A DNA stretch of 64,000 nt. Source: Gentiana macrophylla (taxonomy: Eukaryota; Streptophyta; Magnoliopsida; Gentianales; Gentianaceae). Numbering within the stretch: position 1 is the first letter of the stretch; every line of letters starts with the position of its first letter. The notes under the pieces were generated by a model that was not told the origin of the DNA, made no database searches, and worked only from the letters and a program-made list of their open reading frames with translations. The DNA lies in contig JAOBSW010001080.1 in assembly GCA_026214975.1 (NCBI GenBank), positions 1 through 64,000 of the forward strand, given 5' to 3'. Position numbers and translations under genes: made by a program. Positions 1 through 12,329 of this stretch are shown one piece after another.

Positions 1-1162
1 AACTCACCTATAAGTTCCCTTCGACATGTATCTTATTCGTGAAAAGTTGTATAAATAGGAAGATTGAGCATGGCCGCTTAGTAAGAAATTATAATAATAA
101 AATGTATTATTAGAAATGTAGAATTTTTTAGAATATTTTCACAATACACTTTTGACTTAGGTAAATCTATGTGAAAATTAAAATAACTACTTTTACGTAA
201 GACAACAGAACAAGAAAAATTCTTTTTGTCACAATAGTTTGCCATAACAAAAAAATTACGGCTAATAGATACTTAATTTTTCTCATTTGCTTCGCTACTA
301 TGACTAAAAGTAAGTATATTAGCATCAATTTTTTTTGTTGTAAAACCTATTGTGGCAGAAGAGTATTTTTCTTACAGTGAATGATTGAGCAAAAACTATT
401 ATGACAGAAGGGTATTTTTCTTTTTTTTTTTTGGTTAAAATGTAAATTATATATTAACCAATGGTATGTACAAGTACACCCTGAGTAAAATCAAAACTGG
501 GGTCATACCATCTACACCAGGTGTATCCGGTAGAGCATATCCCAACCTACCAAAACAGGGGTCATAATAGTGCCCCTCCACATCAAAACCCAACAGACTT
601 GATGCAAAGATGCACTATAAGAGCATATCCCAAAAGGTTGCCTGAGGTTAGTCAAAGTCTCAGACAATGTTAAGGGTCAAATTGTAGTGTTTTTAAGGAT
701 ATATTTCACCTCAATTTCCCCCATATACGTATGATTTTCATAGAATTCGAGGTTTATAGTGAAATATTGAGTGAATGGTGATTTAAAGAGTTAAATATGA
801 AAACGTAACAATTTATACGATTATTTGATTGTTTTATATGGTTTTGGATATTGTTACGTTTTTGTGGTGTTTGGATGCAATGTAGATACATGTTTTTGAC
901 TTGGAAGAGGATAAAGATGGAGATAAAGCTTGGAATGAAGCTTTCAAGCAGCCGAACTTCCGATGCAGTTCTTGATATGATATACACTGATTTGACTCTC
1001 GACCTCAAGAGAAGAGTTGTAGTGTTTGAAGAGAGGATTCTACAGGATCTTGAATCACTTCATTCCGACTTACGAGGCCCGAGATATGAGCGTTACAAGT
1101 TTGGATAATGATGCTGTGGTATTGGAAAATTCCGAAATATACTCGGGATACGACGAGCTAGT
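1..1162. other. AT-rich spacer, no supported gene
   Basis: No gene is supported here. The stretch is AT-rich, with a T run near 420-432 and short overlapping reading frames on both strands (754-1244) that match no family I know. The sequence just to the right is a Tat-like LTR remnant, so the last few hundred bases may be the decayed upstream part of that LTR, but I cannot place its edge. Confidence 0.5.
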
Positions 1163-1496
1163 CAAAAAGGCGTTTTCTGAAGAAGAGTCCTTAATGAAAG
1201 TTGTAGAGTTTTCCGAGGGCTTAATTATGACATTCGGATCATAATTTTTGGAGGTCTACAACTCAAGATATGAATTTTAGAAGTTGAGTCGAGTCAAAGC
1301 GGCGTCCATGATGGCAAATTCGATCTGAGACTTCAGATTTGCCCTTGAGCAGCGTTCAAGGCCAATTGGAGCAGCACCGACTTAGCATCTATTTTAATAT
1401 CGCATGCAAAATTCTAATTGGACAAAAATCCTTGACCGACTTAATTGGAGATAATTCCCAGCCGCAAATACATTAATTCGGCCGCCTCTCTTTTCC

Positions 1497-1505
1497 CTAT
1501 AAATA
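1497..1505 (+). promoter_or_regulatory. TATA box of the LTR promoter
   Basis: CTATAAATA is placed where an LTR transcript would begin. The sequence that follows (CATACATGCATGCAACCC) resembles a plant 5' leader. Function is inferred from motif and position only. Confidence 0.45.
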
Positions 1506-1601
1506 CATACATGCATGCAACCCTAAATCATATAATTCATACACAAATATTCCAGCCGCAAAAAAAAGCAAAGCGGCGGCGGTTCTTGAGTTTCAAGGCG
1601 G

Positions 1602-1626
1602 TCACCCGAGCCTTGTGCTCGGGTGA
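1602..1626 (+). other. Perfect 9-bp hairpin in the LTR
   Basis: TCACCCGAG and CTCGGGTGA pair perfectly around a 7-nt loop, about 100 nt downstream of the TATA box, and so probably in the R/leader part of the LTR transcript. It superficially recalls a tRNA arm but is not a tRNA. Confidence 0.5.
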
Positions 1627-2809
1627 TCCGGGGTTAGATTAGATGTAGTCTTTTACATTATTTTCGTTTACTCGATTCATGGTGTTCAACCTTTGTGCAA
1701 AACTATGTGAGTTTGATCTCTTTTCAATTAATTCATCCTTTATTTACTTTTGTGATCTTTAATTCGTTTTGTATCTTTTCTATCGACTATGATGCTATTA
1801 TGTGAATTAGATCGGAAGATTGGTTTGCTATTGATGTTTACAACATACGGAAGTTGCGTAGACTAGATCACCGTAGAAAGATGAGATTTTTAGCCGTTAA
1901 TTCGTGACAAATTAATTGATTAATTATCTAGGTTGTTAGATTCTAAAATACGGAGTTAACTTGAATCTACACACCTTCGTTTTGTTTGAATATCGATCTC
2001 AACATTCGGAAGAGGAGAGATCGATAATTGAATTCATTACGAGTAGGATTTCATAGCTTGAGAATCGGATTCACTAAGAGATTAGGGATTTGTATCTCGT
2101 GTAAGGGTGAAACCACAAATCGAATTAAAATCATGAGATTAACTAGGATTGAGATCACATAGGTTGGTATATTGGTTGTTTCCATGTCCCTTAGTTTAGA
2201 TTGTTTATTTTGTTTCCTTAGGTTAGATTTATTTTGATTGTTCTTTATGTTTTATGTTTTATGTTTTTGCTTTTTCGTTTTAGAGTAGCAATTGGTAGAA
2301 TTAATGACGTTAGATTCAATATCCCTTTTCCGAGGATCGATACCCGTACTTATCCAACTTTACTAGCAACTACCCGGTATTCGGCCGGTTAGGAGGTAGT
2401 TTTGCATGGTAGTATAGGTTTTATAAATTTTCAAAATCTCCCCAACAGACAACCAAACTACAGCACTGCTAAACTAGCTATACAAAGGGAATAGCTAAAG
2501 AGAACTTAGCGATAGCCAACATACCCTGATCGAAGTATCCCCAATGTACACCAAGCGAGGAGAATGGTGAAAAAGCACCACTCCCCACTAGCACAAACTT
2601 AGCAGCAGTGTGGACGGACAAACAATTCAAGGGCACACTGAGACACACGAGAGGCAAATCTGAGGCCCACAAGGCGGTGGCATATCACAAAAGAAATGGG
2701 GGCAACCCATCAATACATCTAATGCTCAAAATAAAGTTGCGGCAAGCTATTGCTCCACCTTCCCAGGACCCAAACAAACAAAATTGGGGGGAGTAAACAC
2801 TAATCTAAT

Positions 2810-5800
2810 CGGGGGTACAATGCATGAAGAATATAGAAAACATGAGTTTTGATGTTTACGATCACAATGACTTCATTGATACCCGAGCCTTCCATGATTC
2901 TTTTGTTCCTCAAATTCCAAATATAGTAACAAGCAATTTGCCACCACCAATCTTCTAGATCTTGACCTCAAGCTTGAGCCTCTTGCTTCCCTCTTGAGCC
3001 ACTTGAGGGCACTACAAATGGAGGTCATCATCTATGTTGCCCTAACCAAGATCTCATCTCATCCCAAATCTTCTTTGTAACCCTGCATTGAAAGAACAAG
3101 TGGCTAATAGATTCAGGAATTTGAATCACAAAGGGCACATTTGAGATCATCCAAGTAAAACAGCCTGTCTTTAGTCAAAAGTTTCCCAATTGTTGCAAGC
3201 CAGAGGATGACACAGTGCTTGGGTGTGGCCCAGCTGTTCCACACCACATTACTCCACCAAACCTTGTTGCCTTGGGGTCTGAAAAAGTCATAGGCTGCAC
3301 CGATCTTGATTTTCCTTCCTATTTTCCATTTATTTAGCAAACAAACAGCTCCACCTTCAATGCCCACACCATTCACCATCGGGTCTCGATATTCGAGAAT
3401 GGCCTTCATCAAATGGGAGACTTTTCTAGTAGGAGCATAAGACCACTGAAGCACCTTTGAAATAGAAGTGATGTATCCATTTTACCCACAGGATGCTTCT
3501 CGAATGCGGGTTCCATAAGTTCCTAGTCAATAGAGCAAGGTTCTAGCCTTTATGTTAAAGAGGCCAAGACCACCTTCATCCTTGGGTAAGCACACTTGGT
3601 TCCAGGGGACAAGAGGCCTTCTCCTAGAGTCGAAGCACCCCCAAAGAAATTTCATACACATATCATCCGGTCTCTAGCCACTTCGCGATAATAGGGAAAA
3701 CCCCATCCGAAGCAAAGTACACCATGTATTACGGATCTAATAAGTTCCAACTTTGCCGACATATGAAAGTGTAGAGCCTTGCCACTTGCCAAAGTACTCG
3801 ATCGATTTTGAAAGCAGATGGCCATAGTGCGCCACGGTAGCTTGGAAGGAGCAGAGGTATACCCAAATATCGAAGGGCATTTCACCTTCAGACATACGAA
3901 AATCGGCAGATTCTTCCTTCAAAGTATCATTGATCCAAAGCAAAATATATATCAGATTTACTAAGATTAGCCAAAAGACCAGAACATTCCCCAAAATGGT
4001 GCAGGCACCCCATAAGTAAGCCCAAAGAAGTAGGATCAGCCCTGGAAAAAAGCATACGATCATCTGCAAAGGCCAAATGAATAATACCAAGCTCCTTACA
4101 GTTGTGGTGATGTCTGAAAGCAGGATTCTTTCCCAAAGCGATCGGTATGCGGAGAGATACTCCATGCCAATCACAAAAAGAAAGGGTGAAATAGGATCAC
4201 CTTGTCTCAATCCTCTTTTGCCCTTGAAGAACCCCTGCATATCCCCATTGATTGAAATGGAGAAAGAAGGAGTAGTAATGCAAGCCATAATCCTTTGAAT
4301 AAATCGGAAGGAAAACCAAATTTGCTCCAACATTGTCTTCAAGAACCCCGGTGTATAGAGTCAAAAGCTTTCTTGATATCAACTTTGATCATGCATTTTG
4401 GTGTAGTTCTTGTGATATTGTACTCTCTAAGAAGCTCGACATAGAAAAACATTATCCAACATGCTCCTTTCTGTACAAACCCATGCAGAGCCCTCATTTA
4501 ATAATAAGAGGCGACACCTTGGCTAGTCTATTTGCAAGTATCTTAGAAATAATTTTGTAAACCACATTGCAACAAGAAATAGGCACAGTAGTCTTTTCTG
4601 AGATGCATGAGAGCTTTTGGCACCAAAGCAATCACGACATGGTTAAAATTTGTTTTAGTAGAGTTCCATGCCTAAAGAATTCGAAGCTGCAGTGATAACA
4701 TCTGTCCTAATAATGTTCCAAGCTTTCTTAAAAACCCCCCAGAGTAGCCATCGGGACCGGGGCTTTATTATCATCCATCTTGAAAACCACTCGCTTAATA
4801 TCTTCCATAGTGACCACAGAAACCAAATCCTCAAGACAATCATCAGAAAGTAAATGACCCTCAGACAAAACAGCAGGATCAATAGGAGAACAATCAGAAG
4901 AATTGCCAAGTAAACCAGTAAAGAAATCCAAAAAAGCATCAGAGACCTGAGAGTAGAAGGAAGTAAAAGTACCATCATCATATTGGACAGTGCTGATATG
5001 GTTCCTGGCCCTGTTGCTCTTTATCAAAGAGTGAAAGAATCTGGTGCTCCTGTCACTATTAGCCAAAAATGCCCTTTAGCCTTCTGAGATAAGAAACTCC
5101 TTTCAGCATCCACCAAGAACTGACATTTCTTTCTTTTATCATCAGCAATCTTAGCCAAAAGCTGGTTCCCAGGATCAGCAATGTGTTGTGATTGAGCTGC
5201 TCAGTCGACCATTGCAAGAATTGCCTTTGAGGAAATATGACTGAAATGCTTCTTGTTCAACTCCTTCAAAGGCCTTTTCAGAGCCTTCAACTTTTTGCAT
5301 AACCTGAACATAGCAGTACCAGGCACATAGGTTCTCCAAACATCCTGCACAGTTTCTAAAAAAGAGGCATGAGAGGTCCACATATTGTAAAATTTAAAAG
5401 ATCTTTTGTTGCTGACAATATCATCATTTAAACTGATCCTGCAAGGAGAGTGGTCAGAATGTACTCCAGCAGGATCAAAGAAAGCCAATGCACTATGGAA
5501 GAGATCAAACCACAAGGAGTTAACAAAGACCCTGTCAATTCTGGAGACAACATTTTTCCCAGTCCAAGAGTAAAATTGCCTAGCAGATCTCATAGTAGAA
5601 AGTCCAGTGGTAATACAGCACTCTTGTGGATCTTGCATCTCATATTCAGTAGTATCAACTGTACCCTGCCTTTCTCCTGGCTCAAACACACCGTTGAAGT
5701 CACCACAAACCACCCAAGGCAGCCCAGAATTACTAAGTTCCACCAGCTTGTCCCAAAGAGGTCTTCTGGTGCCCACAGAGTGCAAGCCATAAACAAAGGT

Positions 5801-6112
5801 TATTACAAAAACAGCCCCAGAAACCAGAATCTTCACCTCACAATGAATCCACTGATCTCCAAAATCAAGGACCTGGACATAAACCTTTCCAGGGTCCCAA
5901 AAAATGAGGATCCTGATAGGGCCATGGCTATCAAAATTATCAAAACTAGACCAATCAGCAAGTCTAATTCTGAGTAAGTTATCCCTAGCTCCAGTAGTTA
6001 ACTTAGTTTCAAGGACTCCAAACAGTGCAAGTTGGTGCTGCCTAACATAATTGACCACCCCAACTTGCTTAGTAGCTCTGTTGAATCCCCTTATATTCCA
6101 GAATCCTATCAT
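2810..6112 (-). pseudogene. LINE ORF2: endonuclease, reverse transcriptase, zf-RVT; broken
   Basis: ORF2 would nick target DNA and reverse-transcribe the LINE RNA. The endonuclease at 6112-5201 is an unbroken frame and keeps the expected motifs: WNIRG near the N-terminus, LETK (catalytic Glu), VVCGDFN and SDHSP. The RT linker is at 5066-4655 (KMDDNKAP, then FKKAWNIIRTD after a frameshift). RT palm motifs are GLRQGDPISPFLFVIGME (about 4200) and LAFADDRMLF (about 4060, with FADD as the catalytic pair). The zf-RVT region is at 3454-3080 (VWNSWATPKHCVILWLA, then SHLFFQC after another shift). About 1100 codons would be normal for the family, but frameshifts and stops separate the domains. Start 6112 was chosen because MIGFWNIRG is the usual endonuclease N-terminus. 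Confidence 0.85.
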
Positions 6113-6179
6113 TTCTGTCTAATAGGAGGCATGAACCCTCCTTTGACAGGTATAATAGGTGTGGTAAATCTACCAGATG

Positions 6180-7898
6180 CCTTTGACTTAGCCCCTTGTG
6201 AGCCAGCTGCTTTTTTCTTTTTGTTTTCCACTTCTTTGAATTCCAAATCAACAAGTGTGTAGGAAGATTTGTTAGGAGTTCATCTAACCTCAATATCCTC
6301 AACTGCCACTCCTTTCTGTTTGCTGGAACCTGCCCGTCTGGAATATCAGAGATACCCCCATCCTCAGTAGTACCTCCATCAAAATCAGTATCCGCAACAG
6401 CTCCATCAGTTTCCTTAGCTCTGTCCACTCCAGAGCCTTCATCATTGAAATTAAGACCTCTTTTTGCACCAGATGGGATGTTATTATCATCTGGGAACAC
6501 AAAGCTTACATCATGTACCACTGGTTTTTTCTTGTTTCTTCTCCTTCTAGGTTTATTTCTTGGGATATCAGTCTCAGAATTTGGTGCATTAGTGCCTGCT
6601 TTAGTGATAGTGATACCACTGTTTTCTAGGAGCAGCAGAGTTGGTGTTTGGCTGTCTCCCTACTCCTTTAGGCAGTTTTCTCACATACAATTGAGGCTCA
6701 CCTGAACCCTGGCCCCTGCAAGTGGCCTGTGCATGCCTCAGCATCATACATTTGTCACAATATTTGGGTAGATTCTCATATAAAACAGCTGTTCCAATAA
6801 CTCCCATTAGGTAAGATAATGGGAATGATCTTTGGTAGGTTGCTTTTCACATCCACTTCAACCAAGCATCTAGCAAAAGCTGATCCTCTCTTTAGTAACG
6901 AGTGCATTGATCGGTGTAAAGAGGAGAACCCACAAAAGTCTGAGATGCTACTAAGATAATCGAGGCTTCGAAAGCGAGGCAAATTAGTATTTGAAGCCAA
7001 GCAGCACACAAGAGAATTCCTTCTTGCTAAAATGAAACATTTTGGGCATCTTTTTCGAAAAGAGTCCTACCATAAACATAATAGGGACCCCCAACACACT
7101 TTATCCATATCGAGATATGTTCTCAAGGTGAATACTAACCCGACCGGATGTGTGTTGATAAAATCCGCATTTCTTTGGCCAGGAGTTAACCATTTTTTGA
7201 ACACCTTCCTTGCCAGGGTGCCTAGAGGCAAAATACCCCACCAAACTGAGCTTTCCTAATTCATCCTCTTCAATTTCCAAATCCTTGAAGCTAACAGCAT
7301 TAGGTTTAACTCTATCTAGATCTTCTTTTAATTTGAATCCATTAGTAATCTCTCTATTATCTCCAAACAGATTGACCCAAGGTGCAGGCCCTTCTCCATT
7401 TGATTTCTCAACATCATCACCACCATAACCAGAATAATTAGGAGCCCCATAAGGAGCCTTAGGCAATTCCACAATCACAGCAGGGGCCTTACTGATAGAA
7501 CCCCCCACTGAATTTATGTTAACATCCCCAGCCCCTACATCATCAGCATTTAGAGGTTCACAAACACCTTTACCCACAGCTATTATAACATCTTCATTAG
7601 TATTACTACTAGCAGCAGTCACAGATACATTTCCAGTAGCAGTTTCATCAGTAGTAATAGGCAATACATCAGTTGATACATGTTTCTCATTCGAACTAGC
7701 AGCAGCTGTTGGCTCAGATGAATTAACAGGGGTGTCTTTCACAGTATCAGTCGGTATAGCAGGTGTTTCTTCCAAATTGGTGGCCTTTCCAGTCGAAGAA
7801 TCTTCTTTGAAGGTCAGATTAACATTGTTTGTTCCAGAAAGACATTTTGCAGCCTTCAAGACATTGGGGTTTGAAGAAATCGGAGCAGGGGCCACCAT
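6180..7898 (-). pseudogene. LINE ORF1 (gag-like, zinc knuckle), frameshifted
   Basis: ORF1 encodes the RNA-binding protein of the L1 ribonucleoprotein. The open part begins at 7898 (MVAPAPISSNPNVLK) and runs 265 codons to 7101. Similarity then jumps frame to 7009-6776, which holds FARCLVEVDVKSNLPK, the conserved stretch of plant L1 ORF1 (DUF4283-type region). It jumps again to 6807-6601, where YENLPKYCDKCMMLRHAQATC contains a CX2CX4HX4C zinc knuckle with all four ligands. The acidic/basic tail continues in another frame to about 6180. At least two frameshifts make it non-functional. The long plus-strand frame at 7516-8034 is its shadow. Confidence 0.8.
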
Positions 7899-8197
7899 AT
7901 CGGCGTTCGGTTATCACTTCCGGCAGCGAAGCCACGCGACATTCTTGAAGCTTCATTACCAATTTGCTTCATTTACAGTTTGGTTTTTTCAGTCTCAATT
8001 CCGCCAATTTCAGCAGAAATTGCAATGTTGTTGAAGAACTGACTTGGTCGGTTCCGTCTTGGGCCCTGAACCCCATCTTTTCCGACCGCTTCTCCGATGA
8101 CCTTCTCGCAGCAGAGGGGTAAAATCACCAAGCATTAGGAGGCGGGGAGAGCAACAATTGGAGCAGATCTTGATGAAAACCCTACCCTAGTCGACCA

Positions 8198-8514
8198 TAG
8201 AAGTGTAAGTGAGCCGAGCTACTCGTGAGTAGCTCGAGATAAACTTTCGAGCCAAAACTCGATTCGACTCGGTTTAAATCAACTCGAATTCGAAATCGAC
8301 TCGAATCAAAGATTAAATGCTCGATACTCGAGTAGCATAATACTCAACTCGACTACTCATGAGCAAGCTCGAATATATATTTACATAAGCATATATGAAT
8401 ATTTATACACATATACATACATACATATTTTTATAAATATGTTTATGTATAAATTTAGATATTTTATATCTAAATTTATTGTTTTCGATTGTTTTATATC
8501 TTTTGTATCATGTG
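8198..8514. mobile_element. hAT-like non-autonomous element, left part
   Basis: The left terminus TAGAAGTGTAAGTGAGCCGAG matches the reverse complement of the right terminus (TAGGGGTGTAAATGAGCCGAG) at 19001-19021. Both ends are rich in CTCGA/ACTCG subterminal repeats, as in many plant hAT elements. The flanking 8 bp are GTCGACCA (8190-8197) and CTCGACCA (19022-19029), a 7/8 target duplication of the length hAT transposases make. The element is split at 8514 by the gypsy-type element E1. No transposase is present. Confidence 0.75.
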
Positions 8515-9266
8515 TGTGAACAAAAATCGTCAATGATAAATCCAAAGCCGTTCTCCTAAAGACAACTTTGCACAAGCTTCAAGAACATGATAAAAGCGAT
8601 GAAAAATAGGGGGTGTTTTGGTGGTAGTTTAATTTGGACTTGAGGTGTTATTTCTCAAGCTACCTACGTATCCAATGCGTGTATTGGAATCAAGTATTCG
8701 TAGTTCCTTAGGGATGGTTTATATAAAGGAGAGTTATGCCCTAAGGCGGCGTGGGCCTTGTTCTTGTTGGGCTTGGATTTCGGTGTTCCCTAAGGAAAAA
8801 ATAACTACGATTTAATCTCCTTAATTGTAGGAGATAATTGTGGATATATTTGATTGTCATAATTAGAGTATTAAATATGAGGATTCTTCCCATATTTATC
8901 GATTATCACACACGTGGTAAATACGATTGAGGAGTAACTACGGCCGACTTAGATGGCCCAAGCTGAACTGGCTGAACCCTTTGGTCCGACCTACGGAGGT
9001 CGGGGAAGATAGCAGTGGGATCGGCTTGGATTCTTGCGTGCACAAAGGTTTGGTCCGAGAGGTACCTAAGCGGACTGTAGAGGTCGGTCGGGGGCAGTTT
9101 GATCACATCTGCAGGCCGACTGGAGGGTCGGAGGATGGTGACCGAGCTCATGCGGCTCGGGTGCTGGGGTTACGGCCCTTGAGGAGGCTTTTACGATCTA
9201 TCTTTATTTATTATTATCTTTGATGTGGAGGCAACACGTGGGTAAGGTCGGTTTACGGCATCGTCA
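8515..9266 (-). repeat. E1 3' LTR (left)
   Basis: This LTR is collinear with 17919-18676 and 25345-26098. On the minus strand it begins TGACGATGCC and ends near TTTTTGTTCACA. The adjacent interior (9267-9285) reads on the minus strand as a GATCTGGGGCTTA tract, the likely polypurine tract; in E2 it is longer (GGATCTGGGGGGCTTA). TATATAAA on the minus strand is at 8718-8725. Confidence 0.8.
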
Positions 9267-10050
9267 TAAGCCCCAGATCTATTGAGCCCTTGAGGTCGAT
9301 TTCGATTTGCTAAAGGTAGCTTGGCCACGGTTCTCTCGACTTGAAGAGTTTATCGCGACTTATTCTACCAATCTGGCGAGTTACGCTATGATCGTGCTGG
9401 AGTCGAGGCGTTTTAGCCCACCATGGTGGTTGCCCGTGGCGCTCAAGAACAAGGAAGAAGGCGATGTTGTGTTTGTGATTATGATTATGATTATGAATAT
9501 GATATACGTACCTTCAGGTTGTAAGGGCTCAAGCCCAATTTACGTAGTTCTTCGAAGATGAGAGCCCCATTTTTGTCAAGGGTGTACGGTTTATTTATAT
9601 GGCCATGTGTTGGCTGTTACCGGTGTTGGGACGAGTGGAAAAGCGGAAAATTTGCCGAACCGATATCGATCTTAGGCGCCGGTGAAGAAGTGGTGAAAGC
9701 GAAAGCCTTTGGTGGTGAGAGCTTTGAGGCATGAGAGCATTGTTTATGAACTTTGTTGCTTAGTTGTGTTGGCTTTGTTCGCATTAAAGGATGGCGGATT
9801 TGGAGAGGCGGCGGGTCGAGCCCCAATGCTTTACATCGAGACTAGTTGCTTGTTGCTTTATTTTTGTTACCTTAGCTCATGACGGGAATCGTGATGGTGC
9901 GGCGGGCTTGATCGTGCTTGGCTTGGTCCGGTCTATTAAGGGAGGGGCTGGGTGGGCGAAGGAGGCCTATCCGTTTTTGGGCTTACGTATAGGCCAGGTT
10001 CGGATCCATGGGCTCTTTCCAAATCTAGGGGACTTGACCTGATTCGACAG
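9267..10050 (-). other. E1 interior, left arm, no readable protein
   Basis: Collinear with E2 at 19929-20750 up to ATTCGACAGA. It contains a GATTAT microsatellite (about 9478-9502). No coding region is supported on either strand. Compared with E2 it has many small deletions and substitutions. Confidence 0.65.
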
Positions 10051-10134
10051 ACTCGTAATCTCTCGCGAGTGCTCCTCAAGCAAGGCTCTCTGAGTTCGGG
10101 GTGCTCCTGGACCGGAGTACGCTCCATCTCAGCT

Positions 10135-10772
10135 CTACCAACACGTCTTGGTGCTTTCTGAACCGAATGGGTCTTCCCAATCATCACTGACGAGCATCTT
10201 CACCTCATCTTCCAAAGCAAACATATCAATCATCGGCCAGTATGGTAACAGCTCACGCTCAGAAGCGGCAGCAAGCTCATGAATACGACTATGCTTCAGT
10301 AGACCGATGTTGATTGGAGATCCCTGCTCCAGATAAAACATCAATTCCGCTCTCTTGGTAGTAGTGAGAGACCGTGTGCTTGGTAGGTAGAAGGCGCGCA
10401 CAAACAAATCTGTTAACCATCTTCCGGTCCCAGGATAACTCATTTTCTAAGAAGATGGTGGGAGCTCCAACAAGATTGCGCTTCCATTGCACCCAAAAGT
10501 ATCAACAATCATACACATCCTCTCAAGATCTTCAATGTTGCTCGAGGTGTACTCATCCGGGCCCACCGGTGGATGTTAACCCCAAAATGAGCATTGATCC
10601 GCTCAATAGAAAAATCAACTTTAACCCTTAGACCATAGCAAATGTAACTCCGGGGTTGTGCGAAACATAAGTGTAGAATTCCCTTACCACCGTGGCTTTG
10701 AACCGAGTCGGTGAATCTGCCATGTCCAATATATCTTGTGCTTGTAGGGCTCCAGGTAAGATCGAGCCGCAA
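10135..10772 (-). pseudogene. Tat-like ORF with plant transposon (PTD/Transposase_32-like) domain, broken
   Basis: Three overlapping minus frames read as one decayed protein: VKVDFSIERINAHFGVN (10772-10509), then LSWDRKMVNRFVCARLLPTK (10492-10289), then a frame with RAELMFYLEQGSPINIGLL (10443-10135). This order, a 'VDFSxExIN' stretch, an 'FVxxRLLPTxHT' stretch and an 'LxYxLxxGxxINxG' stretch, is the hallmark of the putative plant transposon domain found in gag-side ORFs of Tat/Ogre-like elements. At least two frameshifts are needed to join it. The role of the domain in the family is poorly defined. Confidence 0.6.
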
Positions 10773-11935
10773 TCGTCCAAATCTACCCCTCGTTCTCTAG
10801 CAACTGGCCTTGCGTTCCAATGGCCTCAGAACGACTCGTAGATAGCTAAAGAATGGAACTGCTCAACCCCATCTATCAAAGGGTTGGCATCTCCATAAAC
10901 TGTGTCGATAACCCTTTGGGACGACAATTTGAGCGGCTACGCTTAGGACCCATCTGGATGATAATACAACGATCTGAAGGCGATTACGGAAAATTACCCT
11001 CGGTAAACCGGAGTTAGGGTGTGGTTTACCGCCTGAAATTTTTACGATTTTCTTTCTTGGACTATGCTCACGATGATAAAAGATGAAGAATTTGACACTT
11101 CACCAAGCAAGCGGCACTTCTGGATCGACAACGATGTGGTGGAAAATGGGTGTTTAGGGTTTGGAAAAATGGAGAAAATGTTTGATTTTGGTGGAGGTTT
11201 GGTGGTGATAATGGTGGTGATGGTGGCGAATTTTATGAAGGGAAGGAGGTATGAAAGAAGTTTGATGAATGAAAGAGATGATAGTGATAAGAATGATGAT
11301 ATTGGAGATGAAGGGTGGTTTAAATAGGAAGAAGTGAGTGAATGTGGATGGTTTTAGTGGGATAATGGGTAGAGAAGTTATTAGGGTGAGGGATTTGAGG
11401 AGGTGATTGATGGGATTGAGGTGGAGTTATGGTGGAGTGTGGGAAAGGATGAAAATTTTGAAAAGAGGGAAAAAGGGTGGCGTTTCTGCTGACTAGTAAT
11501 GCCTAGTGCAACGTGTGTCCTCCACGTGGCTCTAAAAATTCATCTTTATAACCTGACGTTCAGAAATTTAAAAATCCAGCCTCGGTAAACCGGAGGTAAG
11601 CTAGGGTTTACCGGGGGTACTTTTTCCCATATTTTTATGCGCGCTTCTGCCTTCACTGCACACTTTGCTCAACCTCTCTGCTCAATTCTGACCTCAAATT
11701 GACTAGACTTTTACTCTTCAATTGTTATTCCCAACTCAAAACCTAACCTACTTCACTAGAATCCATAACGAGTTAAAAAAACTTTCCACAACCATTCGGT
11801 TTCAAGCCTAAAGTGCGGTAGGATGAAAAAAATCTTGTCCCTTCATCGGCTACTTTATTCATTCCTAATCTACCAAAGGGTTTAGAGAAATAGTTACGAG
11901 TTTATAGTCGCCACTCGACTTACTTGCTTTTCCGA

Positions 11936-12274
11936 TCATTCAAGGGTTGGAGCTTTAACTCGCCAAACTTTTGCTCCAGAGGCTTGTACTCTTATAGAAC
12001 CTTTTTGAGCTCTCTTCCTAGCACGCCTTTCCCTTTTAGCTTGCATGCTAGGTCTGCCTCTACGTCGAGATTTAGACTTTAGATCCACGGACTCCACGTT
12101 TTCCACTTTTAGCTCAACTCGTTCACTACGCAACACGGAAGGACTAGCTTCCATGAGCATCTTGTCGTGGTCCTTTTCTTCTCTTTCTCTCAGAATTAGT
12201 CTCATAAATTCTTGCTCAACAGTTTCTACTACAACCTCTCTATTCTTATGCCCTTCTATTTCCATAATTTCCAC
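11936..12274 (-). CDS. Short charged ORF of the Tat-like element, function unknown
   Basis: A 112-codon frame begins MEIMEIEGHKNREVVVE. It has an acidic/Glu-rich N-terminal half and a strongly basic C-terminal stretch (KSRRRGRPSMQAKRERRARK) containing a GRP core like an AT-hook. It lies 1.1 kb downstream of the primer site and about 1.2 kb upstream of the PTD-like ORF, where the gag side of such elements starts. I do not recognise a named family. It could be a gag fragment or a chance frame; nucleic-acid binding is only suggested by its charge. Confidence 0.35.
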   Translation of the reverse strand: MEIMEIEGHKNREVVVETVEQEFMRLILREREEKDHDKMLMEASPSVLRSERVELKVENVESVDLKSKSRRRGRPSMQAKRERRARKRAQKGSIRVQASGAKVWRVKAPTLE

Positions 12275-12329
12275 CTTTCTGAAGCATCGTCATCTTGCAA
12301 CTTTCGGTCGGTTTTCTAGGGGTTCTTAG

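Larger units (their letters stand above)
1163..2427 (+). mobile_element. Tat-like Ty3/gypsy LTR remnant, plus strand
   Basis: This is a decayed LTR with no readable protein. Two segments match, in reverse complement, the LTR at 61244-63720. The module at about 1163-1300 matches the 175-bp repeats at 62862-63345. The terminal block at about 2325-2425, with its GATCGA..CCCGGTA..GGTTAG..TTATAAAT layout, matches 61265-61390. A TATA box lies between them at 1497-1505. The upstream LTR border is not recognisable. The right side is cut by the 3' end of the neighbouring LINE. Assignment to the Tat/Ogre branch is inferred from the shared LTR style, not from coding sequence. Confidence 0.6.
2428..8189 (-). 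mobile_element. L1-type non-LTR retrotransposon (LINE), near full length, decayed
   Basis: The minus strand carries the plant L1 order: ORF1 with a CCHC zinc knuckle, an APE-type endonuclease, a reverse transcriptase and a zf-RVT segment, followed by about 380 bp of 3' UTR. Frameshifts and stops break both ORFs. The 5' end lies next to the hAT terminus at 8198. No clear poly(A) tail or target duplication is visible, so both borders are approximate. The left end abuts the Tat-like LTR remnant, into which the LINE probably inserted. Confidence 0.85.

Noticed and set aside
851..1244. Possible small gene from two overlapping plus frames
   Set aside because: No recognisable domain; the 3' part overlaps the 175-bp LTR module, so it is element sequence.
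1600..1640. tRNA-Asp or tRNA-Glu fragment (CACCCGAG..CTCGGGTGA)
   Set aside because: Only one hairpin; no anticodon arm, T arm or acceptor stem.
5450..5977. 175-codon plus-strand frame
   Set aside because: Lies exactly opposite the LINE endonuclease, has no family resemblance, and is a shadow of that coding strand.
7516..8034. 172-codon plus-strand frame with Val/Ser/Thr-rich sequence
   Set aside because: Shadow of the low-complexity part of LINE ORF1 on minus.
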